Of a DNA stretch of 64,000 nucleotides, positions 28,150 through 37,472 are shown one piece after another. The translations under genes were made by a program, and so were the position numbers. Every line of letters begins with the position of its first letter. Position 1 is the stretch's first letter. Under the pieces are notes generated by a model. It was not told the DNA's origin. It ran no database searches and was given only the letters and a program-made list of their open reading frames with translations. Source of the DNA: Geothrix edaphica (GTDB lineage: Bacteria; Acidobacteriota; Holophagae; Holophagales; Holophagaceae); the NCBI RefSeq assembly GCF_030268045.1, contig NZ_BSDC01000002.1, positions 62,001 through 126,000 of the forward strand, in the 5' to 3' direction.

Positions 28150-28758
28150 ATGCTGAACCTCGACGCCCTCCCCAGCCCGCTCTGGGTCCTCGGAACCGGA
28201 ACGGGCGTGGGGAAGACCTTCGTGGCCTCGCGCATCGCGCGCAGCTGGGCGGAGTGCGGCCCGGTCGCCTACCGCAAGCCCTTCCAGACCGGTGTGGACC
28301 GGGCGGATCACCCCGAGGCGGACGCCAGCGCCGTGGCGGGTCCGGGCATCACCGCCGAAAGCCATGTCCTGCTGCGGGCGCCGCTCTCGCCCCTGGCCGC
28401 GGCCCTGCGGGAAGGCCGTGTGCTGGACCTGGAAGCCACCGCCGCCTGGTGCCGCCGCCCCGCCGAGGGCCGGGTCCTGCTGGAAGGCGTGGGCGGCCTC
28501 ATGGTGCCCCTGGCGCCGAAGGTCCACTTCCTGGCCTGGGCCACGGAGCTGCAGATCCCCTGCGTGCTGGTGGCCCTGGGCGGCCTGGGCACCCTCAACC
28601 ACACCCTGCTCAGCGCCGAGGCCCTCATGCTCCGCGGCTGGCGCATCGAGTCCGTGCTGCTCAACCCAGGCGCTGATGGCGTGCCGCGGGAGGCAGCAAG
28701 AGAGAATGCGACCCTCTTACAAGGATTTCTTCCCATTCCCGTTCATGTCCTGAAATAA
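28150..28758 (+). CDS. bioD: Dethiobiotin synthetase
   Basis: A 202-residue ATP-dependent enzyme that closes the ureido ring of dethiobiotin from 7,8-diaminopelargonic acid and CO2. P-loop GTGTGVGKT at residues 15-23, YRKPFQTG, and VLLEGVGGLMVPLAPK are the BioD signatures. The gene starts 17 bases after the TPR gene and probably shares its transcript. bioF lies upstream (23589) and bioA downstream (30797), so the cluster covers the middle and late steps except bioB, which is not in the window. Confidence 0.92.
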   Translation: MLNLDALPSPLWVLGTGTGVGKTFVASRIARSWAECGPVAYRKPFQTGVDRADHPEADASAVAGPGITAESHVLLRAPLSPLAAALREGRVLDLEATAAWCRRPAEGRVLLEGVGGLMVPLAPKVHFLAWATELQIPCVLVALGGLGTLNHTLLSAEALMLRGWRIESVLLNPGADGVPREAARENATLLQGFLPIPVHVLK

Positions 28759-28903
28759 CTTCCAGAGCGCCACGAACCGATCCATACACTATCTTCAGGC
28801 AACCCACATCACCAGGGGTCATCACCTTGGCATCCTGCGCTTCGGCCGAGCAGGCCCAATGGCGCCCCCTTCAGCCGTTCCCTTTCCCCTCGGAAAGGAC
28901 CCC

Positions 28904-30772
28904 ATGCCGGCCCCCCTGCCCCCGCTGCGCAGCCAGTTGCTCCTGGCGCTCCTGTTCGGAGTCGCCGGGCTGCTGCTCAATGCCCTGCGCTTAGAGATCT
29001 TCTTCAGCGTCGACGTCATTTTCGGATCGGTCTTCGTGATGCTCGTGATCCTCCGCGCCGGGGTCGGCCCCGCGGTGGCGGCGGCCCTGATCGCGGGCAG
29101 CACGACCGTCGTGCTCTGGAACCACCCCTGGGCCCTGGTGGTCTTCGCGTGCGAGGCCTTCATGGTGGGTTGGCTCGTCCGGCGCCGGGCCTGGGACCTC
29201 CTGGTGGCGGACATCGCCTTCTGGGCCGTGCTCGGGGCACCCCTGGTCTGGCTCTTCTACCACCAAGCGCTGCATATCGATGCCCAGGGCACCGTGCTCA
29301 TCATCCTGAAGCAGGCCGTCAACGGGATCATCAACACCCTGCTGGCCTACCTCATCCATCTGGCCTGGCGCGCCTGGCGCAATCCGAAAGGAGTGGCCCG
29401 CCCGGCCTTCCGCTCCGTGGTCTTCGTCACCATGGTGTCGCTGGTGACCTTCCCGGCCCTCATCTACCTGACGGCCTTCGTCCGCCACGAGGCCCGCCAG
29501 GGCGAGCAGGACCTGGTCCGCCGGAGTGCCGGACTGGACCTGGTGGCCCGCCAGGCCCTCCAGACCTGGATCGGGGACCGCCATCAGAGCGTCGCCGCGC
29601 TGGCGAGCCTGGCCGCCCGGCCCGACCCGCGGCGGGAGGATCTGCAGCGCGCCGTGGAGGCCATCCGGACGGCCATGCCGGCCTTCAAGCGGGTGGGCGT
29701 GCTGGATGTCCACGCGGACATCATCGCGTTCAGCCCCCTGGTCGATGACCTGGGGCATCCCTCCCTCGGGCGGAACCTCGCCGATCGGCCCTACATCCCG
29801 GTCCTGCGGGAATCCCTGAGCCCCCAAGTGTCCGACGTGGTCATGGACCGCGTGGGCAGGCCGGAGCCGATCGTGCTCCTCCTTGTCCCCGTGGTCCGGA
29901 ATGGGCGGTACGACGGCTGCTGCGTCGGCGCCGTGGATGCCAAGCAGATCCAGGAGGTCCTCGCCATCGTCGCCGGCTCCGTCGATGCCTGGCTGACCCT
30001 CCTCGACCGCTCCGGGCATGTGATCTCGAGCACCCGGAAGGACCTGGCCAGGATGTCGGCCTTCACGCCCTCGCCCGGCGAGCGCCGCCCGCTCGCCGAG
30101 AGGGTCTGGCACGTCATCCCCCCGGCCCGGCCTGGGCGCAGCACCATGCAGCGGTGGGGCGAGTCCATCATCCTCCGGGAGGGCATCCTGAGCCCGCAGC
30201 TCCCCTGGACGGTGGTGCTGGAGTCGCCCCTGGCCCCGCTGAACGGGGACCTGGCCCGGATCACCATCCAGGGCCTCAGCACCCTCCTGCTCCTCATCCT
30301 CCTGACCATCGCCCTGGCCTACCTGTTGAGCCGGAGGTTCACCCGGGCCATTGCGCGCCTGGAGGAAGCCACCCGCGCCTTCCCCGAGCACCTCGGCGAA
30401 ACGCCAGGCACCGACCTGGTCCTCGCCCCCAGCCGCATCGCGGAGATCCAGCACCTCAATGACCGCTTCCAGCAGATGACGCACGCGCTCCGGGTCTCCT
30501 TCCGCGAGCTGAACAACCTGAAAGACACGCTGGAACTGCGCGTCGCCACGCGCACCGGGGAACTCCAGACCGCCCTGGACACCATCAAGACGCTCCACGG
30601 AATCATCCCCATCTGCGCCTCCTGCAAGAAGATCCGCGATGACCAGGGCTCCTGGAACCAGCTTGAGACCTACATCTCCCAGCACACAGAGGCCGACTTC
30701 TCCCACGGCATCTGCCCGGACTGCGCGAAGCGGCTCCATCCGGAGCTCCGCCGCCGCGAACCCGACGGGTGA
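28904..30772 (+). CDS. Membrane sensor with cache-type domain and C-terminal Cys motif, no output domain
   Basis: About 622 residues. The N-terminal third has a multi-helix membrane segment (about 10-190, MASE-like). A periplasmic or extracytoplasmic dCache-like domain (about 200-440, with RRSAGLDLVARQAL, GRNLADRPYIPVLRES and VLLLVPVVRNGRYDG) comes next, then a last helix and a HAMP-like/coiled-coil stretch. The C-terminus is LHGIIPICASCKKIRDD...FSHGICPDCAKR, a four-Cys motif often attached to PAS or kinase proteins. No kinase, GGDEF, EAL or methyl-accepting domain is present. The ATG at 28904 follows GGAAAGGA; ATG at 28859 is an alternative. The signal and output are unknown. Confidence 0.8.
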   Translation: MPAPLPPLRSQLLLALLFGVAGLLLNALRLEIFFSVDVIFGSVFVMLVILRAGVGPAVAAALIAGSTTVVLWNHPWALVVFACEAFMVGWLVRRRAWDLLVADIAFWAVLGAPLVWLFYHQALHIDAQGTVLIILKQAVNGIINTLLAYLIHLAWRAWRNPKGVARPAFRSVVFVTMVSLVTFPALIYLTAFVRHEARQGEQDLVRRSAGLDLVARQALQTWIGDRHQSVAALASLAARPDPRREDLQRAVEAIRTAMPAFKRVGVLDVHADIIAFSPLVDDLGHPSLGRNLADRPYIPVLRESLSPQVSDVVMDRVGRPEPIVLLLVPVVRNGRYDGCCVGAVDAKQIQEVLAIVAGSVDAWLTLLDRSGHVISSTRKDLARMSAFTPSPGERRPLAERVWHVIPPARPGRSTMQRWGESIILREGILSPQLPWTVVLESPLAPLNGDLARITIQGLSTLLLLILLTIALAYLLSRRFTRAIARLEEATRAFPEHLGETPGTDLVLAPSRIAEIQHLNDRFQQMTHALRVSFRELNNLKDTLELRVATRTGELQTALDTIKTLHGIIPICASCKKIRDDQGSWNQLETYISQHTEADFSHGICPDCAKRLHPELRRREPDG

Positions 30773-30796
30773 ACCGGGCTCATCTAGACTGGGGGC

Positions 30797-32155
30797 ATGC
30801 CCACGCCCCTGCCCCCCGACTGGACCGACCGCCTCGCCCTGGATCGCGCCCATGTGTGGCACCCCTTCACCCAGATGCAGGTGCACGAGGCGGACCCGCC
30901 GGTGCCGGTGGTCGGCGGTGAGGGCTGCGACCTCCTGCTGGCCAACGGCGAGCGGGTACTGGACGGCGTCTCCAGCTGGTGGACCTGCCTGCATGGCCAT
31001 GGCCATCCGAGGCTGGTGAGCGCCCTGGAGCGTCAGGCCGCGAAGCTCGATCACGTGATGTTCGCGGGCTTCACCCACGAGCCCGCCCTGGAGCTGGTGG
31101 TGCGGCTGCGGCCGAAGCTCCCGCCGAACCTCACCCGGGCCTTCTTTTCCGACGACGGCAGCACGGCCGTGGAGGTGGCCCTCAAGATGGCCTTCCAGGC
31201 CCAGCTGCAGCGGGGCGAGACGGGCCGCGACCGCTTCGGCGCGCTGCGGGGCGGCTATCACGGCGACACGCTCGGCGCCGTGGGCGTGGGGGAGTTGGAC
31301 AACTTCATGACGGGCCTCTTCCGGCCCCTGCTGCTGGCCTGCGAGCGGCTGGAGGTGCCCGAGGATCCGCGGCGCGAGGTGTCACCTGATCTTGCCGGCT
31401 GGCCCGAGCGCCTGGAGGCGGCCCGCCAGTCCATGGCCGCCTTCTTCGCCACCCACGGGGAGCGCCTCGCGGCCTTCATCGCCGAGCCGCTCATCCAGTG
31501 TGCGGGCGGCATGCGCATGTGGCCGCCGGAACTCCTGCAGGAGCTGCGGGCCCAGTGCGATGCCTTCGGCGTCTACCTGATCCTCGACGAGGTGGCCACG
31601 GGCTTCGGCCGCACGGGCACCTTCCTCGCGAGCGAACAGGCGGCCGTCGCGCCGGACCTGCTCTGCCTCTCCAAGGGCCTCACGGGCGGCACCCTGCCCC
31701 TGTCCATGACCTGGGCCACGGAGGAGCTCTACGGCCACTTCTGGGGCACGCCCGCCTCGGGCCGCGCCTTCCTCCACGGCCACAGCTACACCGGCAACCC
31801 CATCGCCTGCGCCGTGGCCTGCGCCAGCCTCGCCCTCTTCGATGACGAGCCCGTGCTGGCGAATGCCGCCGCCCTGAACGAAGCGATGACGGCGGCCTTC
31901 ACGGCCCTGACCGCCCATCCCGCCGTGCGCCAGGCCCGGGTGCTGGGCACCATCGGCGCCTGCCGGCTGGTGGATCCCGCCACCGGCGCGGCCCACGACA
32001 CCGAGGATCGCTTCGGCTGGCGCCTCCACCGCCGGGCCCTGGACCATGGCCTGCTGGTGCGGCCCATGGGCGACTGCCTCTACCTGCTGCCCCCCCTCAG
32101 CACGCCCCCCGCGCGGATCCACGAGGCCGCGGAGACGCTGCTGGGCCTGCTCTGA
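30797..32155 (+). CDS. bioA: Adenosylmethionine-8-amino-7-oxononanoate aminotransferase
   Basis: A 452-residue class III PLP aminotransferase that forms 7,8-diaminopelargonic acid using S-adenosylmethionine as amino donor. Diagnostic features: HVWHPFTQM near the start, WWTCLHGHGHP, FFSDDGSTAVEVALKMA, GGYHGDTLGAV, YLILDEVATGFGRTG, and the PLP Lys in LCLSKGLTGG. The normal BioA length is kept. It starts 24 bases after the sensor gene. With bioF and bioD it forms an interrupted biotin cluster; BioH/C-type and BioB functions are missing from the window. Confidence 0.94.
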   Translation: MPTPLPPDWTDRLALDRAHVWHPFTQMQVHEADPPVPVVGGEGCDLLLANGERVLDGVSSWWTCLHGHGHPRLVSALERQAAKLDHVMFAGFTHEPALELVVRLRPKLPPNLTRAFFSDDGSTAVEVALKMAFQAQLQRGETGRDRFGALRGGYHGDTLGAVGVGELDNFMTGLFRPLLLACERLEVPEDPRREVSPDLAGWPERLEAARQSMAAFFATHGERLAAFIAEPLIQCAGGMRMWPPELLQELRAQCDAFGVYLILDEVATGFGRTGTFLASEQAAVAPDLLCLSKGLTGGTLPLSMTWATEELYGHFWGTPASGRAFLHGHSYTGNPIACAVACASLALFDDEPVLANAAALNEAMTAAFTALTAHPAVRQARVLGTIGACRLVDPATGAAHDTEDRFGWRLHRRALDHGLLVRPMGDCLYLLPPLSTPPARIHEAAETLLGLL

Positions 32156-32159
32156 GGCC

Positions 32160-33056
32160 TCAGCGTACCGGCACCGCCTCGTAGCCCGCCCCCTTCGGCG
32201 CGATCCGCACGATCTGCGGCAGGTGAGCGCCCGCCAGCACCACCTTCCGGTGTACGGCCTCGCGGAACAGGTCCTGGCGGACCTTCACGGCACGGTCCCC
32301 ATCCAGGTCGAAGGCGACGCCCACCTCGGGCCGCTGGAACTGCACCGCCCCGAAGTGGATGAGGTCGCCGATGCACCAGAGCTCATGGCCTCCGGAGGTG
32401 AAGGCGTAGACCGTGTGGCCGCCGGTGTGGCCGTGGGCCGGGAGGGCCCGGAGGCCCAGAGCGAGTTCCTCGCCGTCCTCAAAGGGGCGGAAGGCGCCGG
32501 CTTTTCCGTAGACCTCGAAGAGGGCCTTCAGCTTCGGCGCCCGGTCCCGCAGGCGCTCGGGCAGGCGTGAGGGATCCTCCGTCCAGAAGGCGTGCTCGCG
32601 GCGGGCCACCCGCAGGACCGCCCTGGGGAAGGCCCGCGTTCCGTCTGCCTTCAGCAGGCCGCCGATGTGGTCGAAGTGTTCGTGGGTGATGAGGATGAGG
32701 TCAACGTCCGAGGGTGCCACGCCCGCCGCTGCGAGCTGCTCGGTCAGGTGGCCCGAGTCCTCCTCAGGATCCTTCCCAGTGCCGGTGTCCACCAGGACGG
32801 TGTGGCCTGGCATCCGCACGAGGTAGGCGTTCACCGGTGTGTCCGCAGCGTCCCGGTCGCCCAGCAGCCGCCGCGCCTCCGCCGCATCGAGGCCCTTGAG
32901 GAGCGAGGCGGCGAGAGAGAGCCGCCCGTCCTGCAGCTTCCACACCTGCAGCTGGCCCAGGCGCAGGGGTTCGAGGCGGGCAGCGATCGTCGGGACGGAG
33001 GGCGTCATGGCGGTTCCCGGCAGCAGGAGGGTCGTGGCGAGGAGGAGGGCGCGCAT
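32160..33056 (-). CDS. Exported MBL-fold metallohydrolase
   Basis: About 298 residues. The start is placed at ATG 33056 (MRALLLATTLLLPGTAM), which opens a signal peptide; a longer in-frame start 27 bases upstream exists. The metallo-beta-lactamase fold is clear: VLVDTGTG, then the zinc-site motif THEHFDHIGG, and PAHGHTGGHTVYAF with further His ligands. It is likely to be a periplasmic hydrolase. Lactonase-type members (AiiA-like) share this layout, but nothing here fixes the substrate, so no specific function is claimed. It converges with bioA with 4 bases between stops. Confidence 0.85.
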   Translation of the reverse strand: MRALLLATTLLLPGTAMTPSVPTIAARLEPLRLGQLQVWKLQDGRLSLAASLLKGLDAAEARRLLGDRDAADTPVNAYLVRMPGHTVLVDTGTGKDPEEDSGHLTEQLAAAGVAPSDVDLILITHEHFDHIGGLLKADGTRAFPRAVLRVARREHAFWTEDPSRLPERLRDRAPKLKALFEVYGKAGAFRPFEDGEELALGLRALPAHGHTGGHTVYAFTSGGHELWCIGDLIHFGAVQFQRPEVGVAFDLDGDRAVKVRQDLFREAVHRKVVLAGAHLPQIVRIAPKGAGYEAVPVR

Positions 33057-33146
33057 GGCCCAAGTGTACCTCGCCAGATCCACCGTGAATGACGATGCTG
33101 GAGTCGTGTTTTTCCGGCATTACACTGAGGTTTTGCGGAGCCTCCG

Positions 33147-34166
33147 ATGAAGCTGGTGACGTTCCTGAAGGCCGACGCCGAGAAGACCGGCGCCGTGATG
33201 GCGGACGGCCGCATCCTCGACTTCGCCGCCGCCGAGCCCCGCCTGGCCGTGGACATGCTGACCCTCATCCGCCGCCAGGACGAGCTGCTGCCCCTGGCCC
33301 GGGCCCTGGCCGCCGCGCCGCCGGCCCAGGCCCTCGTCGATCCCGGCACCGTGCGCCTGCTGGCCCCCGTGCCCCGACCTGTGTCCATGCGCGACGGCTA
33401 CGCCTTCCGCCAGCACGTGGCCACGGCGCGCCGCAACCGCGGGCTCGAGATGATCCCCGAGTTCGACCTCTTCCCCGTCACCTACTTCACCAACCACCTG
33501 GCCGTCACGGGCCCCGGCAAAGTGCTGGTGCAGGACCACCACCTCGTGCGCCTGGACTTCGAGCTGGAGGTGGCCATCGTCACGGGCCGCCCCCTGAGGA
33601 ACGCCACACTGGAGGAGGCGGACGCGGCCATCTTCGGCTACATGGTGATGAACGACTGGAGCGCCCGCATGCTCCAGATGGAGGAGATGAAGCTCTCCCT
33701 GGGCCCCTGCAAGGGCAAGGACTTCGCCACCAGCCTGGGCCCGTGGCTCGTCACCAAGGATGAGCTGAACCTGGAACGGACCGCCGCCGGCGAGCTGCTC
33801 CACGCCCGCATGACCTGCGACGTGAACGGCCACCGCCTGTCCGACGGCAACGCCGACAGCATGAACTGGACCTTCGCCCAGATCCTCCAGCGCAGCAGCT
33901 ACGGCATCCAGATGCAGGCCGGTGAGGTCGTCGGCAGCGGCACCGTGGGGACGGGCTGCCTGCTGGAGCTGAACGGGTCGAAGGTCACCGACAACCTCTG
34001 GCTCAAGGCCGGTGACGAGGTGGTGCTGGAGGTCGAGGGCCTGGGCCGCCTGGTGAACACCGTCACCCACGCGCCGGAGCGGCTGGTGGACGTGCCCGCG
34101 TCCCTCGTGGGTGGCACGCTCCCGGACCTCTACGCCGGCACGCCCAGCGGCGAGGCCGGAGACTGA
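33147..34166 (+). CDS. Fumarylacetoacetate hydrolase family protein
   Basis: A 339-residue FAH-family enzyme. The catalytic domain (about 70-310) has VSMRDGYAFRQHV, the metal-binding LDFELEVAIVTG, MVMNDWSARMLQ, and a GSGTVGTGCLLEL motif. Together with the homogentisate dioxygenase at 37473-38615 it fits the last step of tyrosine degradation, in which fumarylacetoacetate is split into fumarate and acetoacetate. Other FAH-family members act on different beta-diketones or oxaloacetate, so the assignment rests on context. The start has GGAG 6 bases upstream. Confidence 0.88.
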   Translation: MKLVTFLKADAEKTGAVMADGRILDFAAAEPRLAVDMLTLIRRQDELLPLARALAAAPPAQALVDPGTVRLLAPVPRPVSMRDGYAFRQHVATARRNRGLEMIPEFDLFPVTYFTNHLAVTGPGKVLVQDHHLVRLDFELEVAIVTGRPLRNATLEEADAAIFGYMVMNDWSARMLQMEEMKLSLGPCKGKDFATSLGPWLVTKDELNLERTAAGELLHARMTCDVNGHRLSDGNADSMNWTFAQILQRSSYGIQMQAGEVVGSGTVGTGCLLELNGSKVTDNLWLKAGDEVVLEVEGLGRLVNTVTHAPERLVDVPASLVGGTLPDLYAGTPSGEAGD

Positions 34167-34200
34167 CTTGACTGGGGCATCCCCCCTGCCTGGAGCCTCC

Positions 34201-35238
34201 ATGCGACGCCTCTTCGTCCTTCTCCTCGCGCTGCTGCTCGGATCGGCGGGAGCCTCCGCCCAGAAGGCTCCCAGCCTGCACTCCTATTTCGCAGACGCTT
34301 CAGCGGTCCGCGAGGGCGGTGTGAAGCTCATCCCCGTCCAGACGCCCAAGGGCACCTTCAAGGTCTGGACCAAGCGCTTCGGGAACAACCCGCGCATCAA
34401 GGTGCTGCTGCTCCACGGCGGGCCCGGCGCCACCCATGAGTACTTCGAGTCGCTGGAGGGCTACCTTCCCGCCGAAGGCATCGAGTTCATCTACTACGAC
34501 CAGCTGGGGAGCGCCTACTCGGACCAGCCCAAAGACACCGACCTCTGGACCACGGAGCGGTTCGTCGAGGAAGTCGAGCAGGTCCGGAAGGCCCTGGGGC
34601 TCGACCGCTCCAACTTCTACCTGCTGGGCCACTCCTGGGGCGGCATCCTCGCCACGGAATACGCCCTGAAATACGGCGCGAACCTCAAGGGTCTGATCAT
34701 CTCCAACATGATGATGAGCATCCCCGACTACAACCGGTACGCCGAGGAGGTGCTGGCCAAGGGCATGGACCCCGCTGTGGTGAAAGAGGTGAAGGAGCTG
34801 GAGGCCAAGGGGCAGTACGAGAGCCCGCGGTACATGGAGCTGCTGCTGCCGAATTTCTACACAAAGCACCTGTGCCGCCTCCCGGAGTGGCCGGACGCCG
34901 CGAACCGGGGCTTCGGGAAGATCAACAAGCAGATCTACGTGCTCATGCAGGGCCCCAGCGAGTTCGGCGCCTCCGGCCGCCTGGAGAAGTGGGACCGCAA
35001 GGCCGACCTGCCGAAGCTGGCCATGCCCACGCTGGTCATCGGCGGCACCTACGACACCATGGACCCCGCCCACATGAAGTGGGTCTCCACCCAGGTGCAG
35101 CACGGCAGCTTCCTGCTCTGCCCCAACGGCAGCCACATGGCCATGTGGGACGACCAGCGCACCTACTGCGAAGGCCTCATCCGCTTCCTCAAGGCGACGG
35201 ACGCCGGCGGGAAGACCGTCGCCTTCGGGAAGCCATGA
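34201..35238 (+). CDS. Exported alpha/beta hydrolase, proline-iminopeptidase-like
   Basis: A 345-residue exported hydrolase. The signal peptide is RLFVLLLALLLGSAGASAQ. The hydrolase core has VLLLHGGPGATHEYF (oxyanion hole HGGPG, typical of proline iminopeptidases), YYDQLGSAYSDQP and the nucleophile elbow GHSWGGILA. A likely acid is in GTYDTMDP and the catalytic His in PNGSHMAMWD. It probably acts on small peptides or amides in the periplasm. The stop overlaps the next gene by ATGA, so the two are co-translated. A longer start (34111) would overlap the FAH-family gene. Confidence 0.87.
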   Translation: MRRLFVLLLALLLGSAGASAQKAPSLHSYFADASAVREGGVKLIPVQTPKGTFKVWTKRFGNNPRIKVLLLHGGPGATHEYFESLEGYLPAEGIEFIYYDQLGSAYSDQPKDTDLWTTERFVEEVEQVRKALGLDRSNFYLLGHSWGGILATEYALKYGANLKGLIISNMMMSIPDYNRYAEEVLAKGMDPAVVKEVKELEAKGQYESPRYMELLLPNFYTKHLCRLPEWPDAANRGFGKINKQIYVLMQGPSEFGASGRLEKWDRKADLPKLAMPTLVIGGTYDTMDPAHMKWVSTQVQHGSFLLCPNGSHMAMWDDQRTYCEGLIRFLKATDAGGKTVAFGKP

Positions 35239-36092
35239 GCTTTCGAACCATCCTCCCAGGTGACCTCTCGCCCATCGAGACCAACGCCCTCCTCTGCGGC
35301 GGCGTGGCCCCGCGCCCCATCGCCCTGGCCAGCACCATCTCGAAGGACGGCATCCGGAACCTGTCGCCCTTCAGCTTCTTCAACGCCTTCGGCTCGAACC
35401 CGCCCACGGTGGCCTTCGCGCCCAACCGCCGGGGCCGCGACGGCACCGTGAAGCACACCTACCTGAACGCCGTGGCCACGGGCGAGTTCGTCATCGCCGC
35501 CGTGAGCCACGCCATGCTGCACCCCATGAACGTGGCCAGCGCCGAGTGGCCTGACGGCGTGGACGAATTCCCCAAGAGCGGCCTCACGCCGCTGCCCGCG
35601 CGGCTCGTGCGGCCCGCCCTGGTGGCGGAGAGCCCCTTCCAGATGGAGTGCCGCCTCCAGCAGGTGGTGGAGCTGGGCAGCGGTCCGGGGTCTGGCCTCA
35701 TGCTCCTCGGCGAGGTGCTGGCCTTCCACGTGCGGGAGGACTGCTTCGTGGACGGCCTCCTCCACCCCGATGCCCTGGACCTCATCGGCCGCAACGGCGG
35801 CGCCTTCTACACCCGGGCCAGCGGCGCGGCAGTGTTCCAGGTGCCCAAGCCCGCCGGGAAGCCCCTGGGCTACGACGCCCTGCCCGAACCCCTGAAGCAA
35901 AGCCGCATCCTCACCGCCAACGACCTGGGTCAGCTGGCCAACAGCCCCGGCCTGCCGGACCTGGAGGCCATGCTCGGGGTTCCCGGCGACCCCATCGGTG
36001 CGGAGGGGCTCGACCACGCCATCCATGAGGCCCTGGAGCGGGGAGCGCTCGACGAAGCGTGGCGGCTGGCGGGTCTGCGGCTGAGGGCCTAG
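35235..36092 (+). CDS. Flavin reductase-like FMN-binding protein
   Basis: A 285-residue protein with the flavin-reductase-like split-barrel FMN domain. The conserved start GVAPRPIALASTISKDGIRNLSPFSFFNAFGSNPP and the later HTYLNAVATGEFVI are diagnostic of this family. A C-terminal helical extension (about 215-285) is present. It could reduce flavin for a partner monooxygenase or act directly on an aromatic substrate. It is coupled to the preceding hydrolase by a 4-base overlap. Its stop TAG shares the palindrome CTAG (36089-36092) with the stop of the converging MscS gene. Confidence 0.88.
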   Translation: MSFRTILPGDLSPIETNALLCGGVAPRPIALASTISKDGIRNLSPFSFFNAFGSNPPTVAFAPNRRGRDGTVKHTYLNAVATGEFVIAAVSHAMLHPMNVASAEWPDGVDEFPKSGLTPLPARLVRPALVAESPFQMECRLQQVVELGSGPGSGLMLLGEVLAFHVREDCFVDGLLHPDALDLIGRNGGAFYTRASGAAVFQVPKPAGKPLGYDALPEPLKQSRILTANDLGQLANSPGLPDLEAMLGVPGDPIGAEGLDHAIHEALERGALDEAWRLAGLRLRA

Positions 36093-37018
36093 CCCTCGGC
36101 ATCCACCTCGAGCCCAGGGGCTCCCCGGTGGTGCACCACCCGCTGGGGATAGGGGATCTCGATGCCGGCCTCGCGGAAGGCCAGGAGGATGCGCCGGCGC
36201 AGTTCCCGCGCCACTTCCCACTGGGCTCCCGGCGCGGTCTTGGTGAAGGTCCGGATGGTGAACCCGCTGGCCCCGAGGGCCTCCACGCCCTTCACCTCCA
36301 GCGGCTCCAGCACCTGGTCGGGGCGGTCCGCATGCAGCTTCCGCCCCAGTTCCCTCAGCACCTCGAAAACCCGGTCGGGGTCCGCGTCGTAGTCCACTTC
36401 CACGTCCACCAGGGCCCGGGCGAAGTCCTTGGACAGCACCACCACCCGCACGATGGAGCCGTTGGGCACGAAGTGGGCGCGGCCCTCCGAGTCCCGGAGC
36501 TGGGTCACGCGCAGCGTCATGCGCTCCACGGTGCCGATGTGCTTGTCGTCCACGTTCACGATGTCCCCCACGCCGAACTGGTTCTCCAGCAGGAGGAAGA
36601 AGCCGCTGATGACGTCCTTCACCAGGCTCTGGGCGCCAAAGCCCAGGGCCACGCCCGCAATCCCGGCGCCGGCCACCAGGGGCCCGATGTTCACCCCGAA
36701 TTCCGAGAGCACCATCAGCAGGAGAAACGCGACCACGGCCACGCGGGCGGTATTGGTGAGCACACTGCCGAGGGTCTCCGCCCGGCGCTCGGCGTCGGTG
36801 GTCACATCCTCGTTGCCATCATCCACGGCCCGCCGCACGGCCCGGGTGACCAGCTTCACGGCCAGCAGCAGCGCCAGCCCCGCCAGGGCCACCAGGAGCA
36901 GGTGCTGGAGCTTCTCCCAGCCGGTCCGCTCCATCCAGCCCAGGAACCGGCCCGCATGCTGCGTGGCCCCTCCCGGCACGGGCTGGAGGAAAGTGAACAT
37001 CCCATCGGACAGGACCAT
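36089..37018 (-). CDS. Small-conductance mechanosensitive channel (MscS family)
   Basis: A 309-residue membrane protein. An N-terminal segment with a soluble start is followed by three membrane helices (about 30-60, 85-110, 115-145). The pore helix is GAGIAGVALGFGAQSLVKDVISGFFLLLENQFGVGD, the MscS hallmark. A cytoplasmic beta domain (VNVDDKHIGTVERMTLRVTQL and LVDVEVDYDADPDRV) follows. It releases solutes on hypo-osmotic shock. The C-terminal IEIPYPQRVVHH motif is the usual family end. Confidence 0.92.
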   Translation of the reverse strand: MVLSDGMFTFLQPVPGGATQHAGRFLGWMERTGWEKLQHLLLVALAGLALLLAVKLVTRAVRRAVDDGNEDVTTDAERRAETLGSVLTNTARVAVVAFLLLMVLSEFGVNIGPLVAGAGIAGVALGFGAQSLVKDVISGFFLLLENQFGVGDIVNVDDKHIGTVERMTLRVTQLRDSEGRAHFVPNGSIVRVVVLSKDFARALVDVEVDYDADPDRVFEVLRELGRKLHADRPDQVLEPLEVKGVEALGASGFTIRTFTKTAPGAQWEVARELRRRILLAFREAGIEIPYPQRVVHHRGAPGLEVDAEG

Positions 37019-37078
37019 GCGGCGATCTCCCGGCCCCAGGCTACCAAAAGCAGGCCCCCCCGATGGTGGCGATGCCCA

Positions 37079-37453
37079 CTACATCTTGAACAGGGGCCTG
37101 TAGCTCTCCCGGTGGTGGTAGGCCAGGAAGCCGTTGGCCAGCACTAGGAAGATGGCCAGGGGCAGCCCTTCCGGGGCCAGGAAGGCGTGGACGAGGACGA
37201 TGTTCACGATGATGGGCGCGATCAGCACCGTGGCCAGGGGCACGAAGCGTCCCGACAGGAAGGCCAGGCCGCAGGCCAGCTCGATGACCTTCACGGTGGG
37301 CATGAGGTAGCGGGAGGCCATCAGGCCGTCGCTGAAGGTCTTCATGGCACCCGTGGGCGGTGGCGGCGTGATGAGCTTGAACAGGAACGTGATGGACGCG
37401 AAGAGGAACAGCAGCCCCATCAGGCTGCGCACGACGATGACGGCCCATTTCAT
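37079..37453 (-). CDS. DoxX-like membrane protein
   Basis: A 124-residue protein with four membrane helices: an N-terminal WAVIVVRSLMGLLFLFASITFLF, then segments ending KVIELACGLAFLSGRFVPLA and LIAPIIVNIVLVHAF, then a short tail. Length and pattern fit the DoxX family, whose members are associated with oxidative-stress or redox membrane functions. It lies 19 bases downstream of hmgA in the same orientation and is probably cotranscribed with it. Confidence 0.8.
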   Translation of the reverse strand: MKWAVIVVRSLMGLLFLFASITFLFKLITPPPPTGAMKTFSDGLMASRYLMPTVKVIELACGLAFLSGRFVPLATVLIAPIIVNIVLVHAFLAPEGLPLAIFLVLANGFLAYHHRESYRPLFKM

Positions 37454-37472
37454 GACATTGCCTCCTCAGGCG

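Noticed and set aside
32160-33056. Quorum-quenching lactonase
   Set aside because: The zinc motif is common to the whole MBL superfamily; the signal peptide and context give no support for lactone substrates.
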